From the NCBI RefSeq assembly GCF_932274485.2, contig NC_065886.2, positions 35,761,501-35,825,500 on the forward strand: a DNA stretch of 64,000 nucleotides, read 5' to 3'. This stretch comes from Patella vulgata (lineage: Eukaryota > Mollusca > Gastropoda > Patellidae). Shown in pieces: positions 10,901 to 20,828 of the stretch (positions are counted from its first letter, which is position 1; every line of letters begins with the position of its first letter). A program made the position numbers and the translations under genes. Under the pieces are notes generated by a model, which worked only from the letters and a program-made list of their open reading frames with translations, had not been told where the DNA came from and did no database searches.

Positions 10901-12089
10901 ATTGGCTTTTAATCAAATTCACACTGAGTAATTTTCTGCCGAAATATAGAAAAAACGTAAATGATCATGATGATTAAAGTGATGATAATAATAATAACAT
11001 TTACCTGTTACAACGAGTTGTATACATGCTAATGAACCAACTGGTCCTCCTTTATAAATACCAGCATCATTTCTAGTCACGTTCACTATTTTAAAACGAA
11101 ACTGTTCTTCGGTACGGTTTATAACTTTATAATTTGTATTTTTTAAAAATGTCGATCCAACTAATACTGATCTGTTATTATGCATTACTTCTATCATAGA
11201 ACGGTTGTTTGGTCGATCAAATGTTAATGTAGCCTGTTTGGAAACTTGTACAGTAACTATGTCACACTCACATTTAACTGAAACCAGATAAAATAATTAT
11301 ATTAATTCTTGTCTATATATAAGATCACATTATAATTAATGTTGTCAGTTGTTTCACCACTATCTATAGGAAGGGGTGGTTCAATGAGAAAGACGCTGGA
11401 TACCGGGTTTGTTCTGTGTGTATGCCATGTAAGTTCGTCGGGATTTTCTCGCGTGGTTTCCCCTTGTCAGTGGTGCAGGAGAGGAGGGGGGGGGGCTGAC
11501 AAAGAACAGATTCTGGTCTTTCAGATGGGACGATAACCCGAGGACCCTTGTACAAATGGATGTGCCCGTTAAGTAACCCTTGACAGTTGGAATTTGAAAT
11601 TCGAAATATGAGTAGGTCGTAGTATCGGTGTCCGCACATAATTTCACTCATAGCACACAGTATGGCGTATGCCTGTCTTCATTATCCCAGTCGGCGCAGA
11701 TGAGTACGACGTTAAACCACATTTTATGTCATCTGTCAACCTTCCATTTAGATACTGGATGATAGAATATCAATACCAATTGTATTGGTCTACATCCTGG
11801 ACTAAGGTAGGAGGCGAGAAAGCGTTCTACACCAACACATACCACATTCATAAATTCATTAATAAACACACCGACGAAATATTGATAGTAGCCTAAGGGA
11901 GTGATATATCATTCATCTTCATATACCCCCAATACATCAGCTAATAACTTGCCATACAAGAAGTTAAAACACGTTGGACACTACTTGACCAGAACAAAGC
12001 TAATATCCTAAGTAAAAAGAATATGAAATGCTGAGGTGCCTACCTGTTACTAGAAGTGAATATACACAAATCAGTAAAATTAACAACAT
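4738..12089 (-). CDS. Gene 1: Ig-domain receptor with ITIM-type tail
   Basis: Predicted type I membrane receptor; ligand unknown. Proposed exons in coding order: 12044-12089, 11005-11277, 9264-9563, 8858-8914, 7371-7763, 6924-7025, 6364-6397, 5890-5942, 5228-5343, 4738-4905. Joined length is 1542 nt (513 residues). The short exon 8858-8914 can be skipped without losing frame. Order: signal peptide, Ig1, Ig2, short exon, Ig3, Thr/Ser/Asn-rich stalk, one TM segment without charged residues, basic juxtamembrane region (KIRN, RKKKK), acidic segment, then LIYADL and IIYGVI. Both fit the ITIM consensus (I/V/L/S)xYxx(I/V/L), which in known receptors recruits SH2 phosphatases. Unlike genes 2-4 it lacks Ig4. 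An inhibitory role is inferred from motif and architecture; exon joins need transcript support. Confidence 0.75.
5228..5343 (-). CDS. Gene 1 cytoplasmic exon (acidic/basic)
   Basis: Acceptor TTTTATTTCAG and donor GTAAGTA bound a 116-bp exon, phase 1 in and phase 0 out. It encodes 39 residues, acidic first (ENQPDDEEGLFEAIEL) and basic later (TKRNSAKFKLREAHK). No catalytic domain is seen. Confidence 0.65.
5890..5942 (-). CDS. Gene 1 cytoplasmic exon (basic, MIYPGW)
   Basis: A 53-bp exon with acceptor TTTTAG and donor GTAATC, phase 2 in and phase 1 out. It encodes KKKKSCAQMIYPGWHTN after a split arginine. The AG at CACAG further downstream would put a stop in frame, so the upstream acceptor is preferred. 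Confidence 0.55.
5943..6363. repeat. AT-rich microsatellite intron in gene 1
   Basis: The intron between two tail exons is dominated by irregular runs of ATAATAATATAAAATGATAA-like sequence (about 5985-6345). Nothing else is seen. Confidence 0.7.
6364..6397 (-). CDS. Gene 1 short cytoplasmic exon
   Basis: A 34-bp exon with acceptor ATTTTCTAG and donor GTAAAT, phase 1 in and phase 2 out. It encodes VPGGYTKNQKRR with the split codons. It is the only candidate found that keeps frame between the TM exon and the next tail exon. Confidence 0.55.
6398..6923. other. Intron of gene 1
   Basis: Intron with loosely repeated GTAGCTGAGCAGTA-type phrases at 6740-6850. No exon-like frame with splice sites in phase is seen. 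Confidence 0.45.
6924..7025 (-). CDS. Gene 1 transmembrane exon
   Basis: A 102-bp exon, phase 1 in and out, with acceptor TTTTATTTGATAG and donor GTAAGA. The 34 residues begin GNQQ, continue with about 25 hydrophobic residues (IIGLTIGVVILAIIVS and on), and end in the stop-transfer sequence MKIRN. The segment carries no acidic or basic residue, unlike gene 2. Confidence 0.8.
7371..7763 (-). CDS. Gene 1 Ig3 exon plus repeat-bearing stalk
   Basis: A 393-bp exon, phase 1-1. The Ig fold is clear: C in ELTVNC, W in NISWCKDG, and the DDGVYTC motif. The stalk after it is Thr-rich (PPSIKTTTAMEITTI) and ends in three tandem copies of the hexapeptide NSDNTP/H, from an 18-bp DNA repeat at 7378-7432, before the GTCTGT donor. 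Up to ITTI the exon matches gene 3 almost exactly; beyond that point the two differ. Confidence 0.85.
7915..8345 (-). pseudogene. Decayed Ig-like exon, gene 1
   Basis: Two overlapping minus-strand frames look like halves of one Ig4-type domain: QLGSTITVQVSMGHFKQHES in one frame, and HFLELTFCVDKHNQTS followed by a tyrosine- and lysine-rich YKN end in another. The frames do not connect, so I read it as a frameshifted host exon. An almost identical copy lies in gene 3 (42281-42711), so the decay predates the block duplication. It could instead be intron sequence; confidence is moderate. Confidence 0.4.
8358..8500. repeat. AT-rich minisatellite, 26-28-bp unit
   Basis: About five units of GTGTACACAAATAACAATAT plus a variable TA run. 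The array recurs at 8699-8830 and in gene 3 at 42724-42860 and 43070-43190. Confidence 0.85.
8699..8830. repeat. AT-rich minisatellite, second array
   Basis: Same unit as at 8358, about five copies, 3' of the short exon of gene 1 in coding sense. Confidence 0.85.
8858..8914 (-). CDS. Gene 1 short exon (CKDVVG)
   Basis: A 57-bp phase 1-1 exon with acceptor TTACCACAG and donor GTGAGT, encoding KECKDVVGVSEVFTIQPL. Homologues lie at 43223-43279 and 26789-26854. It looks like the first strand of an Ig domain whose remainder (7915-8345) is decayed. Skipping it keeps frame. Confidence 0.55.
9264..9563 (-). CDS. Gene 1 Ig2 exon, GC donor
   Basis: A 300-bp exon, phase 1-1, with Ig landmarks INLTC, YRWFKHG and DDIICIA. 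The 3' splice site is a normal TTTATTACAG. The donor is AG followed by GCAAGT, the accepted GC-AG consensus, where genes 2 and 3 have GT. Sequence is closer to gene 2 Ig2 at its start (DKPSIRLS) than to gene 3. Confidence 0.75.
9680..10009 (+). CDS. GIY-YIG endonuclease domain (Penelope-like)
   Basis: The first residues, GIVYQIQCDCKSIYIGETCR, contain the GIY-YIG core (GIVY then IYIG) and the two-cysteine insert CDC of Penelope-type endonucleases. An arginine in VRLKEH and a histidine in AEHI follow as in the family. The frame opens upstream of the first methionine, so the element is 5'-truncated with no reverse transcriptase in view. It would nick target DNA during retrotransposition. Confidence 0.8.
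   Translation: MDPKGIVYQIQCDCKSIYIGETCRSLSVRLKEHKAATRRMEPNKSAVAEHIINNPTHNIEWDNTNVLTKNIKVWKKRVLWEALEIRRQKPKMNKDNGRAISNVWNELFC
10557..10590 (+). other. Possible decayed hammerhead-like motif
   Basis: CTTGATAAAG, then ATAC, an 8-nt loop, GTAT, then TGAAAC resembles a hammerhead core (CTGATGA, stem II, GAAAC), which Penelope-like elements are known to carry. The core is imperfect: the G of the GA step is A. I expect it to be inactive. Confidence 0.3.
10638..10800 (-). pseudogene. Half of a second Ig2 exon, gene 1
   Basis: This is the N-terminal half of an Ig2 exon of the gene-3 type (matching KENGELKGKISLTC and DHNL), with the same GTAG acceptor. It stops where the Penelope-like element begins, at the phrase CTATATATCATAG. 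The complete Ig2 at 9264-9563 probably serves instead. Confidence 0.7.
11005..11277 (-). CDS. Gene 1 Ig1 (V-like) exon
   Basis: A 273-bp phase 1-1 exon with acceptor CTGGTTTCAG and donor GTAAAT. It begins VKCECDIVTVQV and ends with NVTRNDAGIY then LACIQLVVTG, the end of a V-like domain. The usual Cys two places after the DAGIY tyrosine is missing; a Cys eight residues further on may replace it. It has 16 nucleotide differences from gene 3 Ig1, all changing the residue. Confidence 0.8.
11362..11736 (+). mobile_element. SINE family 1 in gene 1 intron 1
   Basis: Degenerate head, G-run at 11488, and a body ending CGACGTTAAACCACATTTTA. The same insertion is present in gene 3 at 44480-44856, so it predates the block duplication. 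Confidence 0.8.
12044..12089 (-). CDS. Gene 1 signal peptide exon
   Basis: ATG starts MLLILLICVYSLLVT, a short strongly hydrophobic signal sequence, ending in phase 1 before GTAGGC. The split codon joins to the VKCEC start of Ig1. Gene 3 has the same exon at 45163-45208. Confidence 0.8.
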
Positions 12090-12113
12090 CTTTTCTGTAA
12101 ATGTCGCCCATTT

Positions 12114-12125
12114 ACTTTCAGTTTT
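12114..12125 (-). promoter_or_regulatory. IRF-element-like site upstream of gene 1
   Basis: Minus strand AAAACTGAAAGT, 25-36 bp before the ATG, one mismatch from GAAANNGAAA. The matching position in gene 3 is a perfect match. Function is inferred only. Confidence 0.3.
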
Positions 12126-12565
12126 TAACGTCCGCCTTGTACACGGTTATCCAGTGTCACTTATCGTTTGGTAATATGTACCTGGGTCAGACAGGCGGAA
12201 AATATTCTGTGCAATAGACAAAAGTTGATAACTGAAACCTACATATTGTAATATGTATATTGCACGAGTTATGAGTAAGAGGAAAGAAAAAAGTTAAGTT
12301 ATTTGTGTATGACAAATAATATTAAAGAACAAAAACGGTTACTTGGTCGAGTTTTTGATAGACCTCATTCACATGTACATGTAGTGAATATGAAATATGT
12401 TTGCTTGTTTAAACGATACCTGACCCGTATAGATTAAAATAACTCTCTTTAAAGGGATATTGAATAAATGGGAATATGAATATATTTTATTAAATCTAAT
12501 CTTTCCGGGACTTCAGCAGGTTTTAATATCTGTCTATTGTGTCTATCAATTCATATATTTAATAC
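12126..12565. other. Upstream region of gene 1
   Basis: Probable promoter region, conserved in block A copy 2. No clear TATA box is assigned. Confidence 0.4.
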
Positions 12566-12975
12566 TTAAAGATGCATTATGTAAGATTTATATAAAAATA
12601 ACCCCGACCTTTCGTGCTGTACTAGTTCATAAATAAATAATGTTAAATGAATATTATATTGAGAAAGTCAAATTACTTTAATCTGGGCGAAGTTATGTGT
12701 TTCTGAAGTTTTGGAAAGATGTAGCTTGGATTGTCTCGATTGTCAAGTACTGTTAAGACAATAAAATTCTCAATGACACATATTAACGTTGAATTATTAA
12801 ATGACGCCTGTGTTATAATCCATTTAATATCCCAGCCATCCGATAACCTAGAGATGATTATGGGTTTGTTATGAACATGAGTGTATAAATAATAATGTAA
12901 AATATCATTTGAATCAAGAAAGGAGACCGGCAAAAGGTCGATATAGCTCTTAGGTTTTGCATTATGCATCTTTAA
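12566..12975. mobile_element. TTAA-flanked MITE
   Basis: Ends TTAAAGATGCATTATGTAAG and TTTGCATTATGCATCTTTAA form an inverted pair flanked by TTAA. The open frame inside (12673-12969) has no homologue and I do not call it a gene. Relatives: 20244-20625, 26249-26583, 27663-28068 and 45701-46110. The TTAA target suggests a piggyBac-type mobiliser, an inference. Confidence 0.7.
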
Positions 12976-13280
12976 AAATTTTTACTGCTGATCTCTTAAG
13001 ATATTCTTGTTTTAATACAATTACAATAACTGGATGCTGATCTCAGGACTTTTTTTAAACAAATATACATTACGTATTGTTTCTGTGAGTGTTTTTATTA
13101 TTTAATTTTATTGGCGGGAGGGGCGGGGGATTTAGTCAGTTTGTGCAGCCAAAACTGTATATGGTGCAATAATTCTGTCAACGTAGATGTTGTTAACCTC
13201 CGTGGATCTATTTATTAAATATCAATTGGCTCATTTCTGACGAACAGGAAGTGTTTTACGGATGGTAATAATCCCAGATT
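12976..13280. other. Non-coding spacer
   Basis: No gene or recognised repeat; shared with block A copy 2. Confidence 0.4.
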
Positions 13281-13647
13281 GTCCATATCTCGGTTATTTC
13301 TCAACGCATCTTCTTCGGGTTTTCATTTTTGGATTCTTTGGACGAATCCCATATGGGCTCTGACCTTTGGGAGAAATACCTATGTTTCGAGTTTCGTTGA
13401 TATCGGATAAAAATTGTTAGCTGATAATAATTAAAAGGGTTTTTACAAACAAATAAAAATTGTTACTTCGTACAATCAGGGGGCATAATCCAGGAAGTGA
13501 GGGTCTTATATGCGCTAATTGTAAATTTCAGCAAAATCGGATAAAAGTTGTGACCTCTAGAGTATCCACAGCCTTATTATGCATATATTTGTCAGGATTA
13601 AACCACCATAGACTGTGTTTTCATGATAAGGGAGTTAGAAAAGAAAC
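13281..13647. repeat. Dispersed modular repeat (AATCGGATAAAA modules)
   Basis: Short modules such as GGGGCATAATCCAGGAAGT, AAATCGGATAAAAGTTGTGA and TAGAGTATCCACA are shared with 16150, 34140 and 54290. The open frame crossing this stretch is chance plus LINE. Confidence 0.6.
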
Positions 13648-15000
13648 ACAATTTCACTTCATTTTACCTATTTTAACTTATGGCTTTGAAATTTGGGGAT
13701 TTGTTGATATAAAAAATATTGAAAATGTACATTTAAACTTTTGGAAATTTATACTTCATGTAAATTCAAGAACTTCACATGCTGCTGTGTATGGTGAACT
13801 TGGTCGAGAACCTATTTATATTACTTATATGACAAAGCTTATTAAATACGGGTTAAAACTGTTAGAAATGCCAACTGACCGTTACCCCAAAGCCTGTTAC
13901 AACATGTTATTATCTTTAGACAATGCAGGAAGAATAAAGTGGGCAAGTAAAGTTCGAAATATATTGTATACACATGTGTTTGGATTAGTTTGGGAGCAGC
14001 AATGCATTGGGGACGAAAGTGTATTTTTAAGGCAATTTAAAGCGAGAATTTCAAATTTTCTTAGAAAGTCAAAACATAATTATTTCTATGTCTTTTGCTC
14101 AATAGGTTATTAACTCACTATTATATGACCCGGGCAATATTTCCCACCCTTAAAAATAGTTGACACAGGAAATAAAAACACAATTACCTCCCATGTTTTC
14201 CCATTGACAACATGGGCAGCCATGTTACAACGTTGGAATTTAAAGTTGAAAATGATATTTTTGCCAATTTCTCAGCTGGCAATAGTGAATTATAGGATTA
14301 ATAGGATTATTCTTTAACAAGGTAGGACTGTTTATGGATACCATCTATTTTAAGGCTTTATTTTAATAAATTTTAAAAATATAACTTAAAAATTTGAAAT
14401 TGCAACTTTAAGCAACGTTTAAAAGTTGTAAATTCTCAAAACTGGTGTAGTGAAATAGCAGATAGTTCTAAACTGTCTAACTACTCGGCTTATAAATGTT
14501 CCCTTTCATATGAAGCGTATTTATCTGATGTACATATTAATGCACATAAAATATCACTGACAAAATTTAGATGCTCAAATCATCACCTTGCAACTGAAAC
14601 AGGTCGTTGGACTGGTACTGACAGAGTTAACAGAATTTGTCTGTACTGTAAAAATTGTGTCAATGAATCTCACATTGAAGATGAAATCCATTTTATTGTG
14701 AAATGTACCTTATATAGTGATATTAGAAATGCACTATTAACCTTAAATGTCAATTATTTAAGTGTAACTGATGCCTTTAAACTTAGTATGTGTAATTGTA
14801 ATCAGGTTCAGCTAGCAAATTATGTGTATAGTTGCATGGGATTAAGATGTAAATATATCAACAGTTTATAATAATTTATAATTATGTATATATTTTCATG
14901 TTCTTTTGTAAATCATTGTATCCCTTGTACTTTGGGCCGAGGGCCTTGGATATTGAATAAACAATTATTATTATTATGATTATTACAATTTCACTTCATT
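13648..15000 (+). mobile_element. LINE 3' end with 16-bp target duplication
   Basis: The insert 13664-14984 is flanked by ACAATTTCACTTCATT at 13648-13663 and 14985-15000. It encodes the end of a LINE ORF2: PILTYGFEIWGF, then VYGELGREP, and later a zinc-knuckle region ICLYCKNCVNESHIEDEIHF followed by VKC. It ends in an ATT-rich tail. A stretch of about 290 bp at 14114-14400 does not translate and may be a nested insertion. The sister site at 46793-46808 is empty. Confidence 0.9.
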
Positions 15001-15825
15001 GCTGCGTAATTTTATTAGCCAGAAAACGCTCAGAAAGCGTCTCCGGTGATCTAGACCCCAAGACCATCCAGGGACCATCGCCTAAGGACGTAGGATGGTA
15101 GCCCCCACAATTATTAATTGCTTTCGCCGCCCTGTTAAAGTTTATTTACTATTCCCAATAACGACAAATACCGAAATATACAGAAATAAGACTACCGAAA
15201 AATACCTTAAAAACAGCATAAAACAAAAACACTGAAAAACTAGTATTTACCAAGAAAGCAAGAAATACTCATATTTTTTTATCATGTTTTTTGATGTGAA
15301 ATATCGCCCGTATTTACGTGTTTTTTTTATTGATCATGCTATGATCTGTAAGGACATTACAGTCCATGTGAAGTTTGCGATTGGTTCGTTTCAGTTACGT
15401 CTTTAAAGATCGACTCGTAAATGTTGCGCAGAATATAGTCAAACCGAATAATATACCGCTTGTTACATGCTCACCACACTAACTTCAACGATGCATCGCG
15501 TGTAGGTCATATGTAATTACATATCATTTAAAGATACGTCTCAGAGAGATATTCCATTTCAATTTATAAAAATAATTTATTCATCACAATAATATCTATG
15601 TTAAATACTTGATAATCAATAACATGTATTTGTCAACTTCTTTTTCTAACCTCTGAGGGAATTAGCACAATCGCACGACGTTTAACATAATATATAAAGT
15701 ATGTAGTTATTCTGCATAAAAAAGTATGCACTTGAACAAAACTATATTATCATATTATTCTTTAATATCCATAAACAGGATGTGAAGTGTTAAGATATTG
15801 ATACATGACTATATTTCATAAGATC
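15001..15825. other. Non-coding spacer, block A
   Basis: No gene or named repeat. Its counterpart is 46809-47580. Confidence 0.4.
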
Positions 15826-16140
15826 TGTTTTCTCCGGGTTCTCTGGTTTCTTCCTACTGCTAAAGAATCCCTACGCGCAAGCGAATGATTGAAATAAAAT
15901 TGAACCATATGTTAGTCCCGAAATGTCCTAGAATTTATATCGAGTGTGCGTTAAACCCTATTTCTCTCTCAACTGGCGTGGTTTCGATTCCCCGGTAGTG
16001 CGTGTCAAGGAGTAGGGTCGCCTGTCCAACCTCTCGGATTTTCTCCGGGTCTTCCGGTTTCCTCCCACTGCCAAAGACACCTACGCACAAGCGAATTATT
16101 GAAATAAAATTGAACCATATGTTAGTCCCGAAATGTCTTA
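15826..16140 (+). mobile_element. Two tandem SINE family 2 copies
   Basis: A first copy (15826-15971) ends GTGTGCGTTAAACCCTATTT and CTCTCTC. A second (15972-16140) starts at the B-box-like GTGGTTTCGATTCCCCGG and runs through TTTTCTCCGGGTC. They abut head to tail. Both are absent from block A copy 2, where 47580-47595 joins directly. Confidence 0.75.
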
Positions 16141-16445
16141 GGTTTCACAACCTTGATATACCATACTTTTACACTATTTGTGTACGAGGAGCAACCATTT
16201 TGTCCGGCGGTTTCGGTTAGATTTTCACGAAATTCGAACTTAACTGTCATTATGGTGTAACACGCATTGATATAATCGAACGGTATTATAAATCGGACAA
16301 AAAAGCGTGACCTACATGTACAACCAGGGGCCATAATGTGCGCAAATATCGAACGGAACCAAGATCCGTTGGTTATAAACAAACATTTCAAGCTTTACCA
16401 AAATCGGATATAAATTGTGTCTTCTAAAATGTCCACAAGCTAAAA
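16141..16445. repeat. Dispersed modular repeat
   Basis: Modules TTTTGTCCGGCGGTTTCGGT, GGTGTAACACGCATTGATAT and AAAATCGGATATAAATTGTG match 34140-34300 and 47595-47900. Confidence 0.6.
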
Positions 16446-16789
16446 ACGTAATTTTTCAAACAAAACGAAGTCATTTTCAATATTCATTTTGAGAACTGCT
16501 TTTTCTTAATTTTTGACAATGTAAGTAAATCGAAGAAGTCACAGAAAAACAACGATTTCAGCTATGTTATGCCACAGGTTGGAAACCAGCACAACACCAG
16601 ATACCACTGACTGTGTATTGATGACTTGACTCTAAATTATGAATTTTGTCAACCAAGTCCATTACCCATATACTAATAATTTATATAATATGTATACAGT
16701 ATTAGCTGGTGTTATTTATGTCACCGAAATAATTTATTAAGAGTTCGAGTTTTAGATCAGAATGGAAATAAAATGGGGATTAACGACCC
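16446..16789. other. Spacer with a SINE family 1 tail scrap
   Basis: Mostly unassigned. At 16763-16800 a minus-strand SINE tail (AAAATGGGGATTAACGACC) abuts the LINE piece that follows. Confidence 0.45.
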
Positions 16790-17190
16790 ACTGTTCTGTA
16801 CTGCGGCCTATTCCAACTACAGACCCAACCCTCTCCCAAGCACTGTTAGTAAACTTTTCGAGCGCATAATACTGAAGCATCGATACAGCTTCTTTCAGTC
16901 CAAAAACCAAGTCTGTTTGTAATCGGGATGCAGGCCACAACACTCAATAGTCCACCAACTTCTTGAATATTTCATGTCGTCACTGACTTCGAGGACTACA
17001 AATTGTCCTTTATTTTTTCGGCTTTTGATAGAGTATAGATCGCCTAAAACAACTTTGTTGTTAGGAAGTCCCCAGGGTTGCGCTTTGCGATAATTCATTT
17101 TCTTAGTCTGCATAAATGATATGGAAGATACAATGACAAACATATTCAGATTATGCGCTGATGATACAGCTTTGGGCTGCCATGAAAAAA
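16790..17190 (+). mobile_element. Decayed LINE reverse transcriptase fragment
   Basis: Plus-strand frames spell reverse transcriptase landmarks: NYRPNPLPSTVSKLLERII, a SGCRPQHSIVHQLLEY block, and INDMED then LCADDTALGC (the YADD box, here CADD). Several stops and shifts interrupt it. The duplicate copy is at 48165-48570. Confidence 0.75.
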
Positions 17191-18219
17191 ATCCTCGGTA
17201 AAAGATATTGAATTATGTCTAAACCACTTCATATTTGGATGCAAACATGGTTTATCCATGTCAACCCCATGAAAAAAACAATTTAATCCCCATTCACATC
17301 TACCAAATATTATAGTGTAATATAATTGGGGATTTATGTCATATCGAATTATAAGTTACGTGAATATGAAAAATATATGACCTAAAAGTTATTTGTTTAT
17401 TTAAAACGCATTTAACTTACTTTCAATTAATGGTTGAAAAGGATGTTTTGAAGACGTATCTGTCACCAACAGATATTGTATCTGTGACGCATTTCGACTA
17501 AATGTCTGTTGTCAATATTAGTACCATAACTAATATTTGGGCAATTTGGTACGTCATTGGGCATTATAAACCTATCAGCTAATTGATAACTAGATGTTAA
17601 GGTATATAAAAGTCAAAAGCTATTCCTGGCTGGTCGGAGATGAAAGACATTTTTTGTTGTTTTATGTAGACTTATGCTTGTAAATGCTGTATCTGGCTTG
17701 ATATAAAAAGTATATTTCAAAATTCCTTGTGTTCCTGATACATATACGATTTGGTTGCCGTTTTAGTATTTGAAGTGGTATCGTCGATATATTATCGTCT
17801 GTGGATAAGTCTCATTCTAAGTTGAATATTTAAGTTCATAACTGTAAGTCCGAGATTTGAAAGCCGCGACATTATACTGAAAGTAATACATGTACGTAGT
17901 CGACCATTGTCCAAAATAATGCATGAGTAGCGTTTGGTAAGCATTGTGCTTTCGCGTCCATGTTCGATCGGTTATGCTATGCTAGTCCCATCAAATAAAC
18001 ATCTCGGAATAACATTACCTACTGACTTCAGATGCCCCCCCTCCCCAAAAAAAAGTCACTGGACATAATCTATAAAACATATATAAAACCTAAGCTGGAA
18101 TACCCATGTCAAGTTTGGAATGTGTATGTTGACCCCAGTTTAGCTTGATGTTGTCCGCATCGTTACCGGCTTACCCAAAGATACAACCAAAACAATCGTT
18201 ATATCCCAAGAGAGCTCGT
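17191..18219. other. Non-coding spacer, end of block A
   Basis: Block A homology ends near 17978. No gene is seen. Confidence 0.4.
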
Positions 18220-18795
18220 TCAATGAAATGCAAATGAAATCAAATGGGGTTTAATGTCCTAATGTTCTAATCTGATTAAAACACAGATCCTATTTCGTTT
18301 CATTTTTATAGTTCAAAATTTTGTTTTACTTGTCTTTAATACACTAGAATCTGAGTTGTTATTATTGACGTGTTCTGAATGGCGTGAGGTATTAGCCAAT
18401 GAAACGATCTGTTATGGAACTGTGAGTAATCCACTAGTAATATCAATGCTGATTGGTTAATCAAACGTATGACGTGATAGGGTCAAAAGCCGCCCGCGAC
18501 TTATCGCAACAACCGGTCAGATCTTCATTTAAGGTAAGCCTCGAAAGTATAAAAAAACGAAACGAAATATAGATCTGTATTTTAATCAGATTGCCTAATG
18601 TTTTACACCGACTGGGGTAATGAAAACATACGAATTCCAACCGTCACCAATTCTTATGCACACCCTCCGTCCTACACCACTGCCATGGGGGAACCACACC
18701 GGGAAATCCACATGATATTTTTCGGCCAACACCTTGATCGAACATGGGACCTCTAGATAGCAATCACATATCTTACTCAATGCGCTATACCGGTT
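18220..18795 (-). mobile_element. SINE family 1 split by a MITE
   Basis: Minus-strand SINE tail (18220-18266) and body plus head (18594-18795) are separated by a 327-bp TIR element. The SINE is diverged and internally deleted. Confidence 0.75.
18267..18593. mobile_element. MITE with 9-bp target duplication
   Basis: Ends CTAATCTGATTAAAA and TTTTAATCAGATTG are inverted. The target CCTAATGTT is duplicated at 18258-18266 and 18594-18602. Related right ends containing GAAACGAAAT and AGATCTGTATTTTAA occur at 32090-32145 and 52360-52395. Confidence 0.8.
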
Positions 18796-20243
18796 CCCTA
18801 AGATTTTTGCTGAAATATGGAATACATATTCTCAATTTGGCTAAAAGTGCCTCAGTTCGTTTGGAAAGTTGGCAGCAGTACGTATCCTCAGAATTTCTAC
18901 GTAAAGATATACCATATTAAATTGCTGAGACACTGATATATGGCAATCATTAAATCGCAAGTTCACGTTGGATGCACGGTCAGATTCATTGTTATATTTA
19001 ACAACATAATGATAAAAATAGCAATTTCTGTTGTATGAACTAGCCTGTAAAACCTATGTAATCAATTTTGACAGACCGGTTACTGCGCTATAGTTATCAT
19101 GTTCTCCCTTGCTGTGGTAGATGCAAATCTCTAAAATGACATGACTTTTAAAGTCTTATTGTGTGATTCCGTTACTCTACTATAGGAAACAGCGATCTAG
19201 ATGGCGGTAAGCCAACAAACAACAAATGGCGAGTCTGAACGATCTTTAATTGATTAATTGAAACAAATCTACTATAATAAAAGTTTCAAAACAAGAAAAT
19301 TATGAAATAATTATATATTGGGTTTCTAAAAAATTAGCATGGTATAATTGATATCTTATAAAAAACATAAAACATTTAAATGTGCCTGTTTAGAGAACTA
19401 TAATGATACTAATGACCACTTATTGAAGGAAATCGACATACACTGATAGCAATATACTTACATCCTTACTTAATTACATAAACAACCACATTTTACTTCA
19501 ATACTATTCAGAAGTTTGATCGGAAGAGTAAAGTTCTACGTGTAACGTCGTAGGTCGTCGATAACACGTGCGTTGTTTACATCGGACGTTTTCCCAATTT
19601 AGTGGGAAGCATTGCGGTCATGGGAGGATGAACCTATGGGTAGTCAGTATTCCGCGACTTTCCGTTCCGAGTTTCCGAAAAACTTGTGAATGCGATAAAT
19701 GCTATAATTTTTAATAGATCTTTTCCATATTTGGCTTGAAGCATTGGATCATCGAATATTATCTATATTCATATTCTGCAGCCTCCCGTTCCGAGTTACC
19801 ACCCCTCCCACTTTTGCCGAACACCGCGTGAGGTCTTTAACCTATTTTATTTTCAAATTCGGTTGGAACACGGTACACTGAATGTTGAATATAGACAGGG
19901 TTCGTGACAACAATGCTTCACACCAAATTTGATAAAATATCCGTCGACGTACAGGGTGACGACGCAATACGCCCACATTTCAAAAAATAGAAATAAAGCA
20001 AATACGTAATTATATATTATACAGAATGTAATGAAAAATTAAATCAAAGCATAAAGCAACACTTACATCATAACTAGAATTATCTAAATTTCACCATTAA
20101 CCCACCTTGCCATACAACTTGAAAATCCGAGAAGCATATAAAACAATTATTCGATTCCACAAAGGTGTCTTAAAATATAACAATATAACAGAATAAACAT
20201 TAACAAAAGCAGCGAATTAATCTGTACAAAAAATATATATACA
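18796..20243. other. Long stretch without recognised features
   Basis: About 1.4 kb between genes 1 and 2. No long open frame, splice-phased exon or repeat shared with the rest of the window is seen. Confidence 0.45.
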
Positions 20244-20625
20244 TTAAACTGACATTATGAAAGAGCTAAATCTACCTATGACAGCTCTTTATTTTGGCCT
20301 GAAATGTTATATAAATTATTAATTAGACATTAATTAACCTGCCAAGACCATATTTAATTCTCGATGTCATAGGATGGCAATGATATTAAATAGATTTAAA
20401 TACGTTTTGCTATTGATGAGGTTACCGTAAAAATGGATTAAATCGAGACTTTGTTTATTACCGTAGCAACGGTAGAAATTACAATCGAGGCTAGACTACA
20501 CGTGTATCGCCGATAGTGAGATTCAGAGTGAAGTAATTTGTAACATATTCCCTTTGCATTATTATTTTAGCTATCATAGCGAGAACTATTGGCTTTTTAG
20601 ACAATCTTGCCTAATGCTGCTTTAA
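20244..20625. mobile_element. TTAA-flanked MITE
   Basis: Member of the family at 12566, with TTAA at 20244 and 20622 and a shared AAAGAGCTAAATCTACCTAT start. It lies 3' of gene 2. Confidence 0.55.
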
Positions 20626-20678
20626 GTAATATATTAATGTGGGAAGTTTAACGAAGAGTGTTTAGACAGGCTGTCCTG

Positions 20679-20684
20679 TTTATT
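20679..20684 (-). terminator. Possible polyadenylation signal, gene 2
   Basis: AATAAA on the minus strand about 145 nt past the gene 2 stop. Position is plausible; the hexamer is common in AT-rich DNA. Confidence 0.3.
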
Positions 20685-20828
20685 GCCTTCATTCTGATAG
20701 TTCATCAGTTCCCTAAAAAGTCTTCTATGGTAATGTCCTGGATGCTGTAGGGATGAATTTTGGAGATTTATGGTCAACATTCTGCTGTAGAAATGAATTT
20801 TGGAGAAGTATGGTCACCATTCTGCGGT

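Larger units (their letters stand above)
7435..17978. repeat. Duplicated block A, copy 1
   Basis: Exon, intron and spacer sequence matches 41795-49598 closely from the Ig3 stalk to a break near CATGTTCGATC. Differences: this copy has a Penelope-like insertion with a replaced Ig2 (9217-10638) and a LINE insertion (13664-14984). Copy 2 has a 212-bp tandem duplication at 48681. Confidence 0.85.

Noticed and set aside
12673-12969. 98-residue minus-strand open frame
   Set aside because: It lies inside the TTAA MITE and diverges freely from its block copy.
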